From contig NZ_JAPIVG010000001.1 of NCBI RefSeq assembly GCF_026240095.1, positions 806,001 to 870,000 of the forward strand: a DNA stretch of 64,000 nucleotides. Reading direction: 5' to 3'. Shown here piece after piece: positions 51,514 through 61,293 of this stretch. The notes beneath the pieces are model-generated. The model ran no database searches, had not been told where the DNA came from, and was given only the letters and a program-made list of their open reading frames with translations. Numbering within the stretch: the first letter of the stretch is position 1; each line of letters starts with the position of its first letter. The translations under genes and the position numbers were made by a program. The stretch comes from Pedobacter sandarakinus. GTDB taxonomy: Bacteria; Bacteroidota; Bacteroidia; Sphingobacteriales; Sphingobacteriaceae.

Positions 51514-52818
51514 CTATTTTAATTTTGGTATTCTTGTTGGCGTATCGGTACCATTAACAATAGATGTGGCACTCTTAGCAATTGCCTTTATGGTTGATAA
51601 GATATTTTCTACATCTAAAGTACTGTACTCATCTTTCACGGTGTGATAAAATTTGTCTACATCAATTTGATCGGTACTGATGGTATGTGCAGGAACGCCT
51701 AGTGCTGCAAGCGTGGCATTATCACTGCGGTAAAACAAATTTTCTTTAATGTACGGATCTGGGTGGAAGGTAAATTCGGTACCAGTTAAATTTTTCTGCA
51801 GGATTTTTCCGAAGTCAGATTTATCGTAACCAGTAATAAATGCAGTGTTTTTGCCAAATTTAGAATCCTTGCCAATCATTTCGATGTTAAACATGGCTAC
51901 CACTTCATCTGGGTTTAGCTTACTGGAAAAGTACTTGGCACCAAAACCACCCACTTCTTCTGCCGTAAAGGCCACGAAAATTAACGTTCGTTCATTATTT
52001 TTTTGCGCTTTATAATATTTAGCCAGTGCAATCATGGCAGTAGTTCCAGAGGCATCGTCATCTGCGCCATTGGCAATACTGTCACCATCTACTGTTTTAG
52101 TAATACCTAAGTGATCGTAATGACCAGAAAAAACCACCAATTCTTTGGCTTTAGATTTTCCCGGAATCATGCCAGCTACGTTGAATAGGGGCATCTTGGA
52201 AACCTTTGCTTTTAAATCTACCGTAAATTCATCAGCCTTTTCAGCGCCTAAAACAAAAACCTGTACCGCAGATTTTGCAGCGTCCATGTCTTTTTCGTCT
52301 AACGTAGCAGGTTTATCAAAAAAACCTTTATAACGTTTAAAAAGATCTGTAAATTTTGCATCAACCAATACAACCTGGTTTTTACCCGAAGCCATGGCAG
52401 CTCTAAATTGGTTTACAAACGGCTGTTCGGGGTCCATTTTTAGAACACTTGTATTTGATTGGTCGAGCTTGATGCTTTCGGCATTTATCCCAGAGATAAG
52501 TAAACGATCTATTCCGATCTCCTGTCCATCAATTTTTATTGCCCGATTAACAGAGGCAACCTGGTATTTGTAAAATGTTTGGCGGAAACTCTGCTCTCCT
52601 GAGAGTGGACGCAAACCAATTTTTTTAAATTCAGACTCTATAAAAGTGGCGGCTTTATCTATACCCGGAGAAAATGTAGCTCTTCCCTGCATTTCATCTC
52701 CACTAAGGGTTTTAATGAGGTGATCGGTATAAGCCCGTGTAATAATTTTATCAATATTTTGAGCGCTTACTTGCAAACAGGCCATACCTGCAATGGTAAA
52801 GAGCAATATTTTTTTCAT
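51514..52818 (-). CDS. Secreted M28-family aminopeptidase
   Basis: 434 aa with a signal peptide (MKKILLFTIAGMACLQVSAQ). Metal ligands: His in VVFSGHYDHLG, Asp in NGADDDASGTTAMI, Glu pair in VAFTAEEVGGFGAKYF, Asp in MFNIEMIG and the final His in GVPAHTISTDQID. M28 enzymes release N-terminal residues from peptides in the periplasm or outside. Convergent with the GNAT gene. Confidence 0.95.
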   Translation of the reverse strand: MKKILLFTIAGMACLQVSAQNIDKIITRAYTDHLIKTLSGDEMQGRATFSPGIDKAATFIESEFKKIGLRPLSGEQSFRQTFYKYQVASVNRAIKIDGQEIGIDRLLISGINAESIKLDQSNTSVLKMDPEQPFVNQFRAAMASGKNQVVLVDAKFTDLFKRYKGFFDKPATLDEKDMDAAKSAVQVFVLGAEKADEFTVDLKAKVSKMPLFNVAGMIPGKSKAKELVVFSGHYDHLGITKTVDGDSIANGADDDASGTTAMIALAKYYKAQKNNERTLIFVAFTAEEVGGFGAKYFSSKLNPDEVVAMFNIEMIGKDSKFGKNTAFITGYDKSDFGKILQKNLTGTEFTFHPDPYIKENLFYRSDNATLAALGVPAHTISTDQIDVDKFYHTVKDEYSTLDVENILSTIKAIAKSATSIVNGTDTPTRIPKLK

Positions 52819-52961
52819 TTTGAAGGGGTGTTTTTTTTTAATTTAAATTTCAGTGCGAGTTTAACTAATTATTCGTGCAATTTAAACCTTAATATTTAGT
52901 TTGTGCAAACAGATCGCAAAGTGTTAAAAACGTTATCCGTTTAGCAAAGTAGCGATAAGGC

Positions 52962-54089
52962 TTATTGTTCAGCATCCCAATCATAGCGTTCTAATTCTTT
53001 GTATGCCTTACCTTTTATAATTTCTTTCTGTTTAGAAACCTCTGTAGCCACCCTGGTGCTATGTACCTCATCGGCTACCTCAATATGGAAATCCTTATCC
53101 TTTCTAGAACGATGGATGGACACCTCATCAATGTCTGCAGTAGCATAATCATAAGGTCCTCTGGCGCTCATCAATTTTACAAAAACAGGTAAACACTCGA
53201 AAAAGATAAATAACAAACCGATAAAGGTTACAGCAATTGCAGTATTATTATCTTTTGTTCCATCTACGTTAAATTTCAGCTGGCCCAAAGCCCAGTTACG
53301 GTCTGCAAAACCTGCTATATTGGCCAAACTATCTAACTGAGTTTTAGTAAAAAGCTTCTCTGTAAAGAGGCCATCGAATTCTTTCCGCTTATCTACAAAC
53401 CCCTCTGCTTTATTAATATTTGCTTTTAATGAATCGAGCTCAGCTGTACGTTGCTTAATTTCTGCTTCTTTGCGTTTCGCGTAGGGCCCGTATCCCATTA
53501 CCCCAGAGGTTTCGGTGGTTTTATTGCCAAAAATTTCGAAGTTTAGCTTTTGCCGATCGGCTTTGATTCCTTTTTCTAACGAATCTCTGGTTGCTTTCTG
53601 TTGGTTTAAGCGCCCAAACTCTACCTGGTATTTCTTTTCGAATGCTTTATTAAGCGTATCTATCTTTGCACGCTGACCATTTAGGTAACTTACTTTTAGG
53701 CGCTCTTTAATCTCCTTATCAAAAATTTTTAATTCAATAGGTCTGGAAATTACCAACCCGATCATTATCGCTAAGAAAATTCGTGGGGTAGCTTGTAGCA
53801 ATTGTTTATTGGTACTTGCACTTTTATTGATGCTGGCCACAATGTACCTGTCCATATTAAAAATGGCGGCACCCCATAAGAAGCCGAAAACCAAGGCAAA
53901 TATTAACGCGAAGTCATCGCCCTTAAAAACAAAGTACATGGCATAGCCCCCAGACAAGGCAGCAAAGAGGCCGGTAAAGAAGATTGTAGCACCAATACCT
54001 GTATATTTATTTTGTTCTGTAGGGTACTTTTCCAGAGTGGGGAGGTGAGCGCCAGAGCAAAACCAAAAAAAACGGTTGATTTTATCCAT
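52962..54089 (-). CDS. DUF4407 membrane protein
   Basis: 375 aa. Four membrane helices (TIFFTGLFAALSGGYAMYFVF, DFALIFALVFGFLWGAAIFNM, IFLAIMIGLVISRPIELKI and a late AIAVTFIGLLFIFFECLPVFV) with a long charged coiled-coil between the third and fourth. FNMDRYIVASI and SRPIELKIF are family signatures. Role unknown. Flanked by AT-rich 140-base gaps. Confidence 0.9.
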   Translation of the reverse strand: MDKINRFFWFCSGAHLPTLEKYPTEQNKYTGIGATIFFTGLFAALSGGYAMYFVFKGDDFALIFALVFGFLWGAAIFNMDRYIVASINKSASTNKQLLQATPRIFLAIMIGLVISRPIELKIFDKEIKERLKVSYLNGQRAKIDTLNKAFEKKYQVEFGRLNQQKATRDSLEKGIKADRQKLNFEIFGNKTTETSGVMGYGPYAKRKEAEIKQRTAELDSLKANINKAEGFVDKRKEFDGLFTEKLFTKTQLDSLANIAGFADRNWALGQLKFNVDGTKDNNTAIAVTFIGLLFIFFECLPVFVKLMSARGPYDYATADIDEVSIHRSRKDKDFHIEVADEVHSTRVATEVSKQKEIIKGKAYKELERYDWDAEQ

Positions 54090-54189
54090 TTCGAAACTTT
54101 ATATTTAAACGCCTCAGGTATTGATATGTTACAGATTTTGGAGAAAATATGCGTGGCTATTTTCTTGTAGCTACTCAACCCGATTTTCG

Positions 54190-54197
54190 TATATTTG
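54190..54197 (+). promoter_or_regulatory. -7 promoter element of the rhodanese gene
   Basis: TATATTTG, a full TAnnTTTG match 18 bases before the ATG; CTTG at 54164-54167 is a partial -33 match. Confidence 0.6.
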
Positions 54198-54215
54198 CAT
54201 AAACACAGTTAAAAC

Positions 54216-54533
54216 ATGAAAGAGATATCGGTACAAGAACTAAAAGAGAAAATTGACAACAAAGAAGATTTTCAATTAATTGATGTTCGTGAAACATTTG
54301 AATATGAAGTTTCTAACCTCGATGGTGAAAATATCCCGCTAGGGGGCATTTTAATTGAGGCTGATAAAGTTGCGGAAGATAAACCTGTAATTATCCAATG
54401 TCGTAGTGGCAAAAGGAGTGCAGCAGCTGTAATGCAGTTAGAGGCGCAATATGGTTACGAAAACCTTTACAATCTAAAAGGTGGTATTTTGGCCTGGCAA
54501 GAAGCTTTTGATCCAAATATGCCTGTTTACTAA
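54216..54533 (+). CDS. Rhodanese-like sulfurtransferase domain protein
   Basis: 105 aa, single rhodanese domain. Starts ISVQELKEKIDNKEDFQLIDVRETFEYE and contains the active loop IIQCRSGKRSAAA (Cys nucleophile) and LKGGILAWQEAFDP. Likely sulfur transfer in the cytoplasm. Followed by the small DUF6358-like gene 83 bases later. Confidence 0.93.
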   Translation: MKEISVQELKEKIDNKEDFQLIDVRETFEYEVSNLDGENIPLGGILIEADKVAEDKPVIIQCRSGKRSAAAVMQLEAQYGYENLYNLKGGILAWQEAFDPNMPVY

Positions 54534-54616
54534 AAATATAATCAAATTTTGAATGTGTTGATTGGCGATTAGGAAAAATTGCTTTCAACCATTCAAATTT
54601 CATCATTTCATCCATA

Positions 54617-54814
54617 ATGGGTAAAAAATTTGCACTAAATATTTTCTACAATCTTGCCATTATCCTTTCGGTACTTGGCTTGGTATGGTGCTATAATAAC
54701 AGTAAATACCTGCCTGCAGGTTTTCTAGTTGGTGTAACGTGCTGTTTATTTTATTTTAAATATCAACTTACCAAAGACATTAGAAAATCTTTTAAAGAAA
54801 AAGATCGGGACTAA
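54617..54814 (+). CDS. Small two-helix membrane protein (DUF6358-like)
   Basis: 65 aa with two membrane helices (FALNIFYNLAIILSVLGLVWCY and LPAGFLVGVTCCLFYFKYQL) and a charged tail. It resembles a small conserved Sphingobacteriaceae family. Its end overlaps the end of the convergent epimerase gene by 23 bases. Confidence 0.75.
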   Translation: MGKKFALNIFYNLAIILSVLGLVWCYNNSKYLPAGFLVGVTCCLFYFKYQLTKDIRKSFKEKDRD

Positions 54815-55823
54815 TTCCTGTTAAGCCTAAGCCGGGCAATTCATTAAGTATATATTTTCCATGTTTAAAAACTGGTGCATCAAAGGGGTTATTAACCGTT
54901 AGAAATGGGCCATCTAAATCTGCCCAGTCGCAAAGTGGCGCCAACGCCGCTGCCGCTAGAGTGGCACAACTGGTTTCGCTCATGCAGCCAATTAGAACTT
55001 TCATGCCAAAAGATCGTGCTTTCTTGATCATTTCATGCCCTTCGTACATGCCACAGCTTTTCATAAGTTTAATATTGATACCATGATAGGCACCCTTGAG
55101 TTTGTCCATATCTGCCAGGCGCTGTACAGCTTCATCGGCTAGTAAAGGAATGGGACTGCGGGCCGTTAGCCAGGCATTTCCTTCTAAGTCATTTCTATCC
55201 ATTGGTTGTTCTATTAAAACAACACCCTGGCTGTGCAACCAATAAATTAAATCTATGGCCTTAATTCGGTCGGTCCAGCCCTGGTTCGCGTCTACATATA
55301 ATGGCACATCTGTAATGCTCCGTATGGTTTCAATAATCTCTTTATCATTATCTCGCCCTAGCTTAACTTTCACTACTTTAAAATCTGCTGCATCTTTTAA
55401 CTTCTCGCGAATTACCTCGGCGGTATCAATACCAATAGTATAAGAAGTAACCGGCATTTTATCTGGATTTGCACCATAAATTTCGAAACAAGGTTTCTCC
55501 AAAAGTTTTCCGTTAATGTCGTTCAAGGCAATATCAATGGCTGCTTTAATGGCAGGCTGGCCGGGTGCCAGGCTATCTAAATAGGCAATGATTTCGCTAA
55601 AATTAAACGGATGCTGAAAACGGGTTAAATCTACCTTGCTCAAAAATGCATTGGCGGTTTCGTAGCTCTCGCCCATATAAGGTACCATTGAAGCTTCACC
55701 ATACCCAAAAATACCTTGATATTCTATTCGTACAAGCATTAATGGCGTACTGGTTCGGGTAAATTTCGATATCGAGAAAGGATGTTTTAATGCTAACTCA
55801 AAAGGCTTGCAACTTATTTTCAT
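54792..55823 (-). CDS. L-Ala-D/L-Glu epimerase-like enolase-superfamily enzyme
   Basis: 343 aa. Capping domain then barrel: KVVKVKLGRDNDKEII with the catalytic KxK, PLYVDANQGW, VVLIEQPM, IPLLADEAV and the second Lys in GINIKLMKSCG. The family epimerises dipeptides; L-Ala-D-Glu epimerase serves murein peptide recycling. This fits the anmK and NagB genes at the window start. Specificity for other dipeptides is possible. Confidence 0.88.
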   Translation of the reverse strand: MKISCKPFELALKHPFSISKFTRTSTPLMLVRIEYQGIFGYGEASMVPYMGESYETANAFLSKVDLTRFQHPFNFSEIIAYLDSLAPGQPAIKAAIDIALNDINGKLLEKPCFEIYGANPDKMPVTSYTIGIDTAEVIREKLKDAADFKVVKVKLGRDNDKEIIETIRSITDVPLYVDANQGWTDRIKAIDLIYWLHSQGVVLIEQPMDRNDLEGNAWLTARSPIPLLADEAVQRLADMDKLKGAYHGINIKLMKSCGMYEGHEMIKKARSFGMKVLIGCMSETSCATLAAAALAPLCDWADLDGPFLTVNNPFDAPVFKHGKYILNELPGLGLTGISPDLFL

Positions 55824-55904
55824 TTTAGATCGTCTTCTTATTAAATAGGGAGAAACTATTTCCTTACAAAAGTAAATTGTTTATTAACGCAAACTGTTCC
55901 TGCC

Positions 55905-57041
55905 ATGAAAAACATTTCAAGATTACGGTATTTTATTTATTTATCCTTAATAATTTTAGGAGGATGTACCACAGGAAAAAATGCCTTGCAAAAAGGGGAT
56001 TATTATTCATCGGTAATTAAATCGGTAACGAGGCTTCAAAATTCGCCGAAAAATGCCGAGGCCATGCAAGTATTAAAAACCGCTTACGACTTAGCGCTGA
56101 AAGATCATTTACGGAGAATTGAAGAGGCTAAAATAAGCAACGACCTATTTCGATGGGAATCTATTTTATACAACTATCAGAAAATTAATCTATTGGCTGA
56201 TGAGATTAGCAGCTGCCCGGCTTGTATGGTAGAAGTACCAAATCCTGCTCGGTATAACCAAGCGATTGCCGAGAGCAAGTTAAATGCGGCAGCAGCCAGA
56301 TATGCTTCGGGTATTGATTATCTTTCAGAAAATAATCGCATTGCGGCCAAAAAAGCTTACTATGAATTTGAAAAAAGCCAAAGTTTACAACCAAACTATA
56401 AGGATGTAAAAGCGAAAATGGATGATGCTTATTGGGCAGCAGTTATTCGCGTAGTGGTGCAACCTATTTTGGTTAACCGAGGTCCTTATAAATTAAGTGC
56501 CGATTATTTTCAACAACAGATCGATCAGTTTATTAGCAGCTATGCCAGAAATAAGTTTGTAATTTTCTATTCAGAAGCACAGGCTGAAAAACAAAAAATT
56601 GTACCAGACCAGGTTTTAAGCCTAAATTTTGATGACTTTATTGTTGGCCAGACTTATGTTAAAGAACGCGTGGAAAAGCTAAAACGCGATAGTGTAATTA
56701 TTGGCGAAACCCGTGAGCGCAAACCCATTTATGGAACTGTAAAAGCTACTCTGAGCATCTTTGAAAAGAATATCTTATCTTCGGGTTTGCTAGACATGAC
56801 CATTACAGATTGGCAACACAAAAGCATTGTTCGGCAGAAAAAATTCCCTGGAACTTATGTTTGGAGAGATGCCTGGGCCAGTTATAAAGGCGATGACCGG
56901 GCACTAGATAAAAACCAACTGTTAATGACAAAAAAGAGAGAGGTTATGCCACCGCCACCAAATGCTTTATTTTTAGAGTTTACAAGGCCGATCTATAACC
57001 AATTGGCTGATGACATCAGCTATTTTTACAACACCTATTAA
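55905..57041 (+). CDS. Lipoprotein of unknown function with helical repeats
   Basis: 378 aa with lipobox ILGGC and mature start CTTGKNALQKGDYYSSVIKSVTRLQ. The first half is helical and TPR-like (KNAEAMQVLKTAYDLALKDHLRRI; AAARYASGIDYLSENNRIAAKKAYYEFEKSQ). The second half is beta-rich (YARNKFVIFYSE, LSLNFDDFIVGQTYVKE). No named family known to me. Likely outer-membrane anchored. Confidence 0.82.
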   Translation: MKNISRLRYFIYLSLIILGGCTTGKNALQKGDYYSSVIKSVTRLQNSPKNAEAMQVLKTAYDLALKDHLRRIEEAKISNDLFRWESILYNYQKINLLADEISSCPACMVEVPNPARYNQAIAESKLNAAAARYASGIDYLSENNRIAAKKAYYEFEKSQSLQPNYKDVKAKMDDAYWAAVIRVVVQPILVNRGPYKLSADYFQQQIDQFISSYARNKFVIFYSEAQAEKQKIVPDQVLSLNFDDFIVGQTYVKERVEKLKRDSVIIGETRERKPIYGTVKATLSIFEKNILSSGLLDMTITDWQHKSIVRQKKFPGTYVWRDAWASYKGDDRALDKNQLLMTKKREVMPPPPNALFLEFTRPIYNQLADDISYFYNTY

Positions 57042-57153
57042 CCAGAATCATACTTCGGATTGCAACAATCTTTCTGAAGTATGATTTTATCATTTGCCGA
57101 TTGTATAATTTCAACGTTAAAATAATTCGTCGTCTATAATCGCTAAAAATATA

Positions 57154-58137
57154 ATGGCTAATATTGCGACGATGAACACTGGTCTATACAATCCTTTCCA
57201 AAACTTCGATTTTATTTACAAGAAATGCTTTTTAAGCGGCAACACTTTTAATTCACCGGTAATTCAGGTTCCATTAATTCCAGAATGGCTGTTGCAGCAA
57301 GCAGGTTTAAATGGCGAAGAGCAAATCCAGTTTCTAGATGAAAGCATTAGGGCCTACAATGCTCTAGCAATTCCCGTGAATGCAGAGTTGAACGAACAGT
57401 TTCTACAGCCATTGGAAGAAAAGATGCAGCAGGCGTTTGCCTTAGGTTACGATGCTGTTACCGCCTTGCCGGAAATAGCGTTATTTAACTGGATAGGCAA
57501 GTTTTTGTATGGATTTATCTACATCGAAATGAATGCTGCATTGCGGAAAGAAATGACTGCCGATGGGTTGAATATGTCTCAATCTTTGATGATGAAATTC
57601 GCTAATTTAAATTTCATGATGCAAAACATTTACACAGGCATTGAATTTGAAGATTTCACACCATTTTCCATCACCATTGTAAAGCTCGAAAATGAGGAAA
57701 CCCCTTTTAGCTTTCGCGATGAGATCAATACCCTTACTTTTTCCTTAAAGTTTAAGAATTTTGGCATTATCGCCTGCTTGCAAGACAATGGCACGAACAA
57801 GCGTTTTCATCAGGAAATTATTAATGAGATTAAAAATAAGGCACTCACTGCGCAACAATTTGAGGAGTTGACCGCTCGTTTTTATTACTCGGCGTACCTG
57901 TTTAACCGTTTGCCGGAATATACGTTTATGGCTGTAGAAGGCACTACTTATATCGAAGCTATGCCACTAAGGGGCAACATGAGCAAGCCATTGTTTGATG
58001 TTTGGCAGCATAAAATTTATGCTCAGGTACTCGAAAATTTCTGGAAACCCTGGGGATATGTTCAGTTCGAAATTATTAAAGACCCGAATAACCCCATGAG
58101 CTTCTTTGATCGGCCATGTTTACCTACCGCCAGTTAG
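57154..58137 (+). CDS. Conserved protein of unknown function
   Basis: 327 aa, soluble, helical with hydrophobic stretches (FNWIGKFLYGFIYIEMNAAL). No motif recognised. It has its own spacer (57042-57153) and overlaps the convergent rhomboid gene by 18 bases. Codon use and composition match neighbours, so a real gene is likely. Function cannot be named. Confidence 0.75.
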   Translation: MANIATMNTGLYNPFQNFDFIYKKCFLSGNTFNSPVIQVPLIPEWLLQQAGLNGEEQIQFLDESIRAYNALAIPVNAELNEQFLQPLEEKMQQAFALGYDAVTALPEIALFNWIGKFLYGFIYIEMNAALRKEMTADGLNMSQSLMMKFANLNFMMQNIYTGIEFEDFTPFSITIVKLENEETPFSFRDEINTLTFSLKFKNFGIIACLQDNGTNKRFHQEIINEIKNKALTAQQFEELTARFYYSAYLFNRLPEYTFMAVEGTTYIEAMPLRGNMSKPLFDVWQHKIYAQVLENFWKPWGYVQFEIIKDPNNPMSFFDRPCLPTAS

Positions 58138-58734
58138 GGCGGAAATAAAATGTTGTATAATTCCCGGAACAAAAATAACCGTAAAGATTAATCCGGTTAG
58201 GGCACCAAAAAAGTGGGCATCGTGGTTAATGTTATCTCTGGAATTTCTGGAAGCATACATGCAGTAAATTAGATAAAGCACCCCGAAAACCACAGCGGGT
58301 ATGCCTATCGGGATAAACATAATGTAAATCTTTGAAAGTGGATTATACAAAATGTAACTAAAAAGGACGGCGCTAATCGCTCCGGAAGCACCTAAGCTAT
58401 TATAATGAAAATCATCCTTATGTTTAAAAACCGTAGGTAAATCGCTTAGAATTAATCCTAAAAAATACATTAAGCCAAACTGCCAGCTGCCCATATACTG
58501 CTCTAGTGTAAATGCAAAAGCATAAAACGTGAACATGTTAAAGAACAGGTGCATCCAATCGGCATGAATTAAGCCACTTGTAAGTAATGTGAAAACCTTA
58601 TGCCCTTTGGAAACACTGTAAGGATGGAGCATAAATTTTCCGAACAAGCTGTTGTCATAGAAGGCATACAAGCTAGTAACTAAGGTGAAAACAAAAATTA
58701 TGGAGGCTACCGGAGCCACATTTAGATATTCCAT
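58120..58734 (-). CDS. Rhomboid-family intramembrane serine protease
   Basis: 204 aa with six membrane helices. Catalytic Ser in NSLGASGAISAVLFSY and catalytic His in HDAHFFGALTGLIF; also LIHADWMHLFFNMFTFYAF, the conserved loop-1 region. Starts 4 bases after the M14 peptidase gene ends, so they form an operon. Substrates unknown. Confidence 0.94.
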   Translation of the reverse strand: MEYLNVAPVASIIFVFTLVTSLYAFYDNSLFGKFMLHPYSVSKGHKVFTLLTSGLIHADWMHLFFNMFTFYAFAFTLEQYMGSWQFGLMYFLGLILSDLPTVFKHKDDFHYNSLGASGAISAVLFSYILYNPLSKIYIMFIPIGIPAVVFGVLYLIYCMYASRNSRDNINHDAHFFGALTGLIFTVIFVPGIIQHFISALTGGR

Positions 58735-58738
58735 GTAA

Positions 58739-60478
58739 TTATTTTAAATCGAGTTTTGTATCGTTTACCAATCTGGCAATTGGGTATCGATTGTGTGTTT
58801 TCTCGTAATAATCAGAATTTTTATACACAAAGTCAAGCTGAGCAGCAGAATTTTTCGCAAATGCAGTATCTGTAGCTTTCTTCTCGGCTAACTTATTCCT
58901 TAATTGAGGGCTATTCTTAAGCAAGCCTTCGGCAGTATCTTCGAAAACATAGGCCGAATAATGTTCCTTCATATCTAGTATCGAATCGAAGAAATTCCAG
59001 TTAAAATAAGAATCTGTCGCTTGCGGTTCCAACGTTTCCACAACATATCGGTTGTTTGGCTGGTTTACGTAAACCACAAAATCACCGGTATAAAATTGTA
59101 GGTTCTGTTGCTGTGTTTTTACCTTAACGCCACTGTGTAAATAATGTCCTTCATAAGGTCTAGCTCCGGTTTTAAAATCTTCAATGTAATAATTGTCTAC
59201 AGCAATTTTGGTATCGGCTTTTAATTGATATAACTTAACATGGTTTATCCGCAATAGCGAAATTACTTTATCCCAGGCCTTTGGAATAATATAGGCAATG
59301 GGCTTGGTTACCGAAACGTTGGGCTCATAATCGTTAAACTCTTTGATGGTTTTTGTGTATGGTTTGGTCCGATCATAGAACAACCTGTTTGCACCACTAA
59401 CCACACTTGGTTTCTCGCCCGCCTCAAAACCATTGAAAGCTAAATCATTCGACTTGGCTTTATTCAATTGCCATGTAAGTGGAAATTCCTTTTGTTTCCT
59501 TACCGCATCATCTGCGTTTTGCTTATTCTGTAAGATGATTTGTGCATCGCGGTCTACAATCTCCACATATTTTTTTAGCAACTGGTAGGTAGCATCAACC
59601 CGTAAATCGAAAGATTTTAGCATGTGCGTTTCTGGCATGAAACCAATGGTATTGTGCAAAGCCGCATATCCGGTAGAATATCTTGGCGATTCTATAAATC
59701 CTGTAATTCCAGTTTCTGGAGTTTCCCCGATAGAATTTACATAAGGGATTAATGTATAGCCTTTCTTGGCCATTTCCGCATATAAATCCGGCACCAGTGT
59801 TTTTGTTAAATAATTTGACAAAACGCCATTTAACTTATCTTTCTGTGTTGGGATAAGTGTCATCACATATTGGTAATCAGCACCATTGCTGGTATGTGTA
59901 TCTACGAAAATCTCTGGCTGCCAGGTATTAAATAGCTCCTGGAAGGAAGCTGAGTTTTTGGAGTCTGTTTTGATAAAGTCCCGATTTAAATCCAAATTTC
60001 TGGCATTTCCCCGAAAACCGTAACTAAGCGGTCCATTTTGGTTAGCTCTTGATGTAGAAGCTCTGTTGAAGCTTCCATCAATATTATAAATCGGGATAAT
60101 ACATATTACAACGTCTTTAGGGAGTTTATTGGAGCGGAGTAAATCTCTTGCAAGCATCATCGAAGCATCAATACCTTCGGGCTCTCCAGGGTGGATGCCA
60201 TTGTTAATCAACAGAACCGTCTTTCTGCTCTTTTTTATGTTTACTGGATCGAAGATTTTATCGGCTGATAATACCAGCAGGTGCAATGGTTTGCCAAAGT
60301 CGGTGTTTCCGTAAGTAATTAGTTTAGCCTGCGGATTTTTACTGGCCAACTGCTGGTAGTAAGCAATGGCTTGATTGTAAGTTGCCGTTTCTTTCTTGCC
60401 GCTTAGTTCGTAAGGTGTTTGCTGTGCCTCTGAATTAGATATAAATAAGATAAAACACAAGGCAAAAAAATATCTCAT
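58739..60478 (-). CDS. Secreted M14-family zinc carboxypeptidase
   Basis: 579 aa with signal peptide (MRYFFALCFILFISNSEAQ). Zinc motif NGIHPGEPEGIDA (HxxE), then NLDLNRDFIKTDS, VDTHTSNGADYQY (third ligand His) and GFMPETHMLKSF. A long C-terminal extension of about 250 residues follows. Cleaves C-terminal residues from peptides in the envelope. Gene order outer-membrane protein, M14, rhomboid on the same strand. Confidence 0.93.
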   Translation of the reverse strand: MRYFFALCFILFISNSEAQQTPYELSGKKETATYNQAIAYYQQLASKNPQAKLITYGNTDFGKPLHLLVLSADKIFDPVNIKKSRKTVLLINNGIHPGEPEGIDASMMLARDLLRSNKLPKDVVICIIPIYNIDGSFNRASTSRANQNGPLSYGFRGNARNLDLNRDFIKTDSKNSASFQELFNTWQPEIFVDTHTSNGADYQYVMTLIPTQKDKLNGVLSNYLTKTLVPDLYAEMAKKGYTLIPYVNSIGETPETGITGFIESPRYSTGYAALHNTIGFMPETHMLKSFDLRVDATYQLLKKYVEIVDRDAQIILQNKQNADDAVRKQKEFPLTWQLNKAKSNDLAFNGFEAGEKPSVVSGANRLFYDRTKPYTKTIKEFNDYEPNVSVTKPIAYIIPKAWDKVISLLRINHVKLYQLKADTKIAVDNYYIEDFKTGARPYEGHYLHSGVKVKTQQQNLQFYTGDFVVYVNQPNNRYVVETLEPQATDSYFNWNFFDSILDMKEHYSAYVFEDTAEGLLKNSPQLRNKLAEKKATDTAFAKNSAAQLDFVYKNSDYYEKTHNRYPIARLVNDTKLDLK

Positions 60479-60501
60479 GGCAAAAAATAGGGCTGATTAA
60501 A

Positions 60502-61233
60502 CTAAAGAGACTTGCGGTAAGATCTAATAGTGCCGAAGAAGTATTTGAAACCTATGGTGTACGCATTAAAGGTATCGGGACCGTAATTTCTAAACTTGGT
60601 TGGAGAGTCATTATAACCATCCAAGCCTTCGCCAAATGTAAAGTTACTTTGCGCATTAAAATTAATTACATAACGGAGGTAACCATATCCATCGTATAAA
60701 TAATAATTTAAACCTAAGTTAAAAGGGATCCAAAGGTTTACACTTTTATCTTCTCCGGGAAACGGACCATATCCAGGATCATACGCAGCCCAGGAGGGTT
60801 TGTATCGAACAATATCGGTAATGTTATTTTTAACGGCTCCCAAGCCGATACCGGCATACAAACCTTTTATGTTATCTAAAAATGAGCTTCGATCATAATT
60901 AATAAGTTCGCCAAGCATTACCTTAAAGTTGGCATTTATACCCGTGTATTTATTAATGAATTGTCTATTGTGCGGATCTGTAACAATATCACCACCTTGC
61001 ACCATACCATAATGAGCCTCAAGCCCGGCGGTAACAAAAGGTGTAAAATGATGATTAATTTCGCCTTGTACTGTATAACCCCAATTACCGTTTACAACAT
61101 CAGTTTTAGAGAAGTTTGGCCCCGCACTTAAACCAACTGACCATTTAAAATAATTGGACTGGGCAAAAATAGGGGAAACGAAAAACGAGAATAAAACAGT
61201 TATAAGTATAGTCTTCAAGACGTTAAAAATCAT
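60502..61233 (-). CDS. Outer-membrane beta-barrel protein
   Basis: 243 aa with signal peptide (TILITVLFSFFVSPIFAQ). Alternating hydrophobic strands (FKWSVGLSAGPNFSK, GYTVQGEINHHFTPFVTAGLEAHYG, LYAGIGLGAVKNN, FNLGLNYYLYDGYGYLRYVINFNAQSNF) and a final TIGFKYFFG. Typical of the small eight-stranded outer-membrane proteins. Role unknown. First gene of the apparent operon with the M14 and rhomboid genes. Confidence 0.85.
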   Translation of the reverse strand: MIFNVLKTILITVLFSFFVSPIFAQSNYFKWSVGLSAGPNFSKTDVVNGNWGYTVQGEINHHFTPFVTAGLEAHYGMVQGGDIVTDPHNRQFINKYTGINANFKVMLGELINYDRSSFLDNIKGLYAGIGLGAVKNNITDIVRYKPSWAAYDPGYGPFPGEDKSVNLWIPFNLGLNYYLYDGYGYLRYVINFNAQSNFTFGEGLDGYNDSPTKFRNYGPDTFNAYTIGFKYFFGTIRSYRKSL

Positions 61234-61281
61234 GTCGTTTTTTTTACAAAAATAATATGTTTATCCAATATCTATAACTTT

Positions 61282-61289
61282 TACCTTTG
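61282..61289 (+). promoter_or_regulatory. -7 element before pepT
   Basis: TACCTTTG, a full TAnnTTTG match, only 5 bases before the pepT ATG, implying a nearly leaderless mRNA if it is used. Confidence 0.5.
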
Positions 61290-61293
61290 AAAT

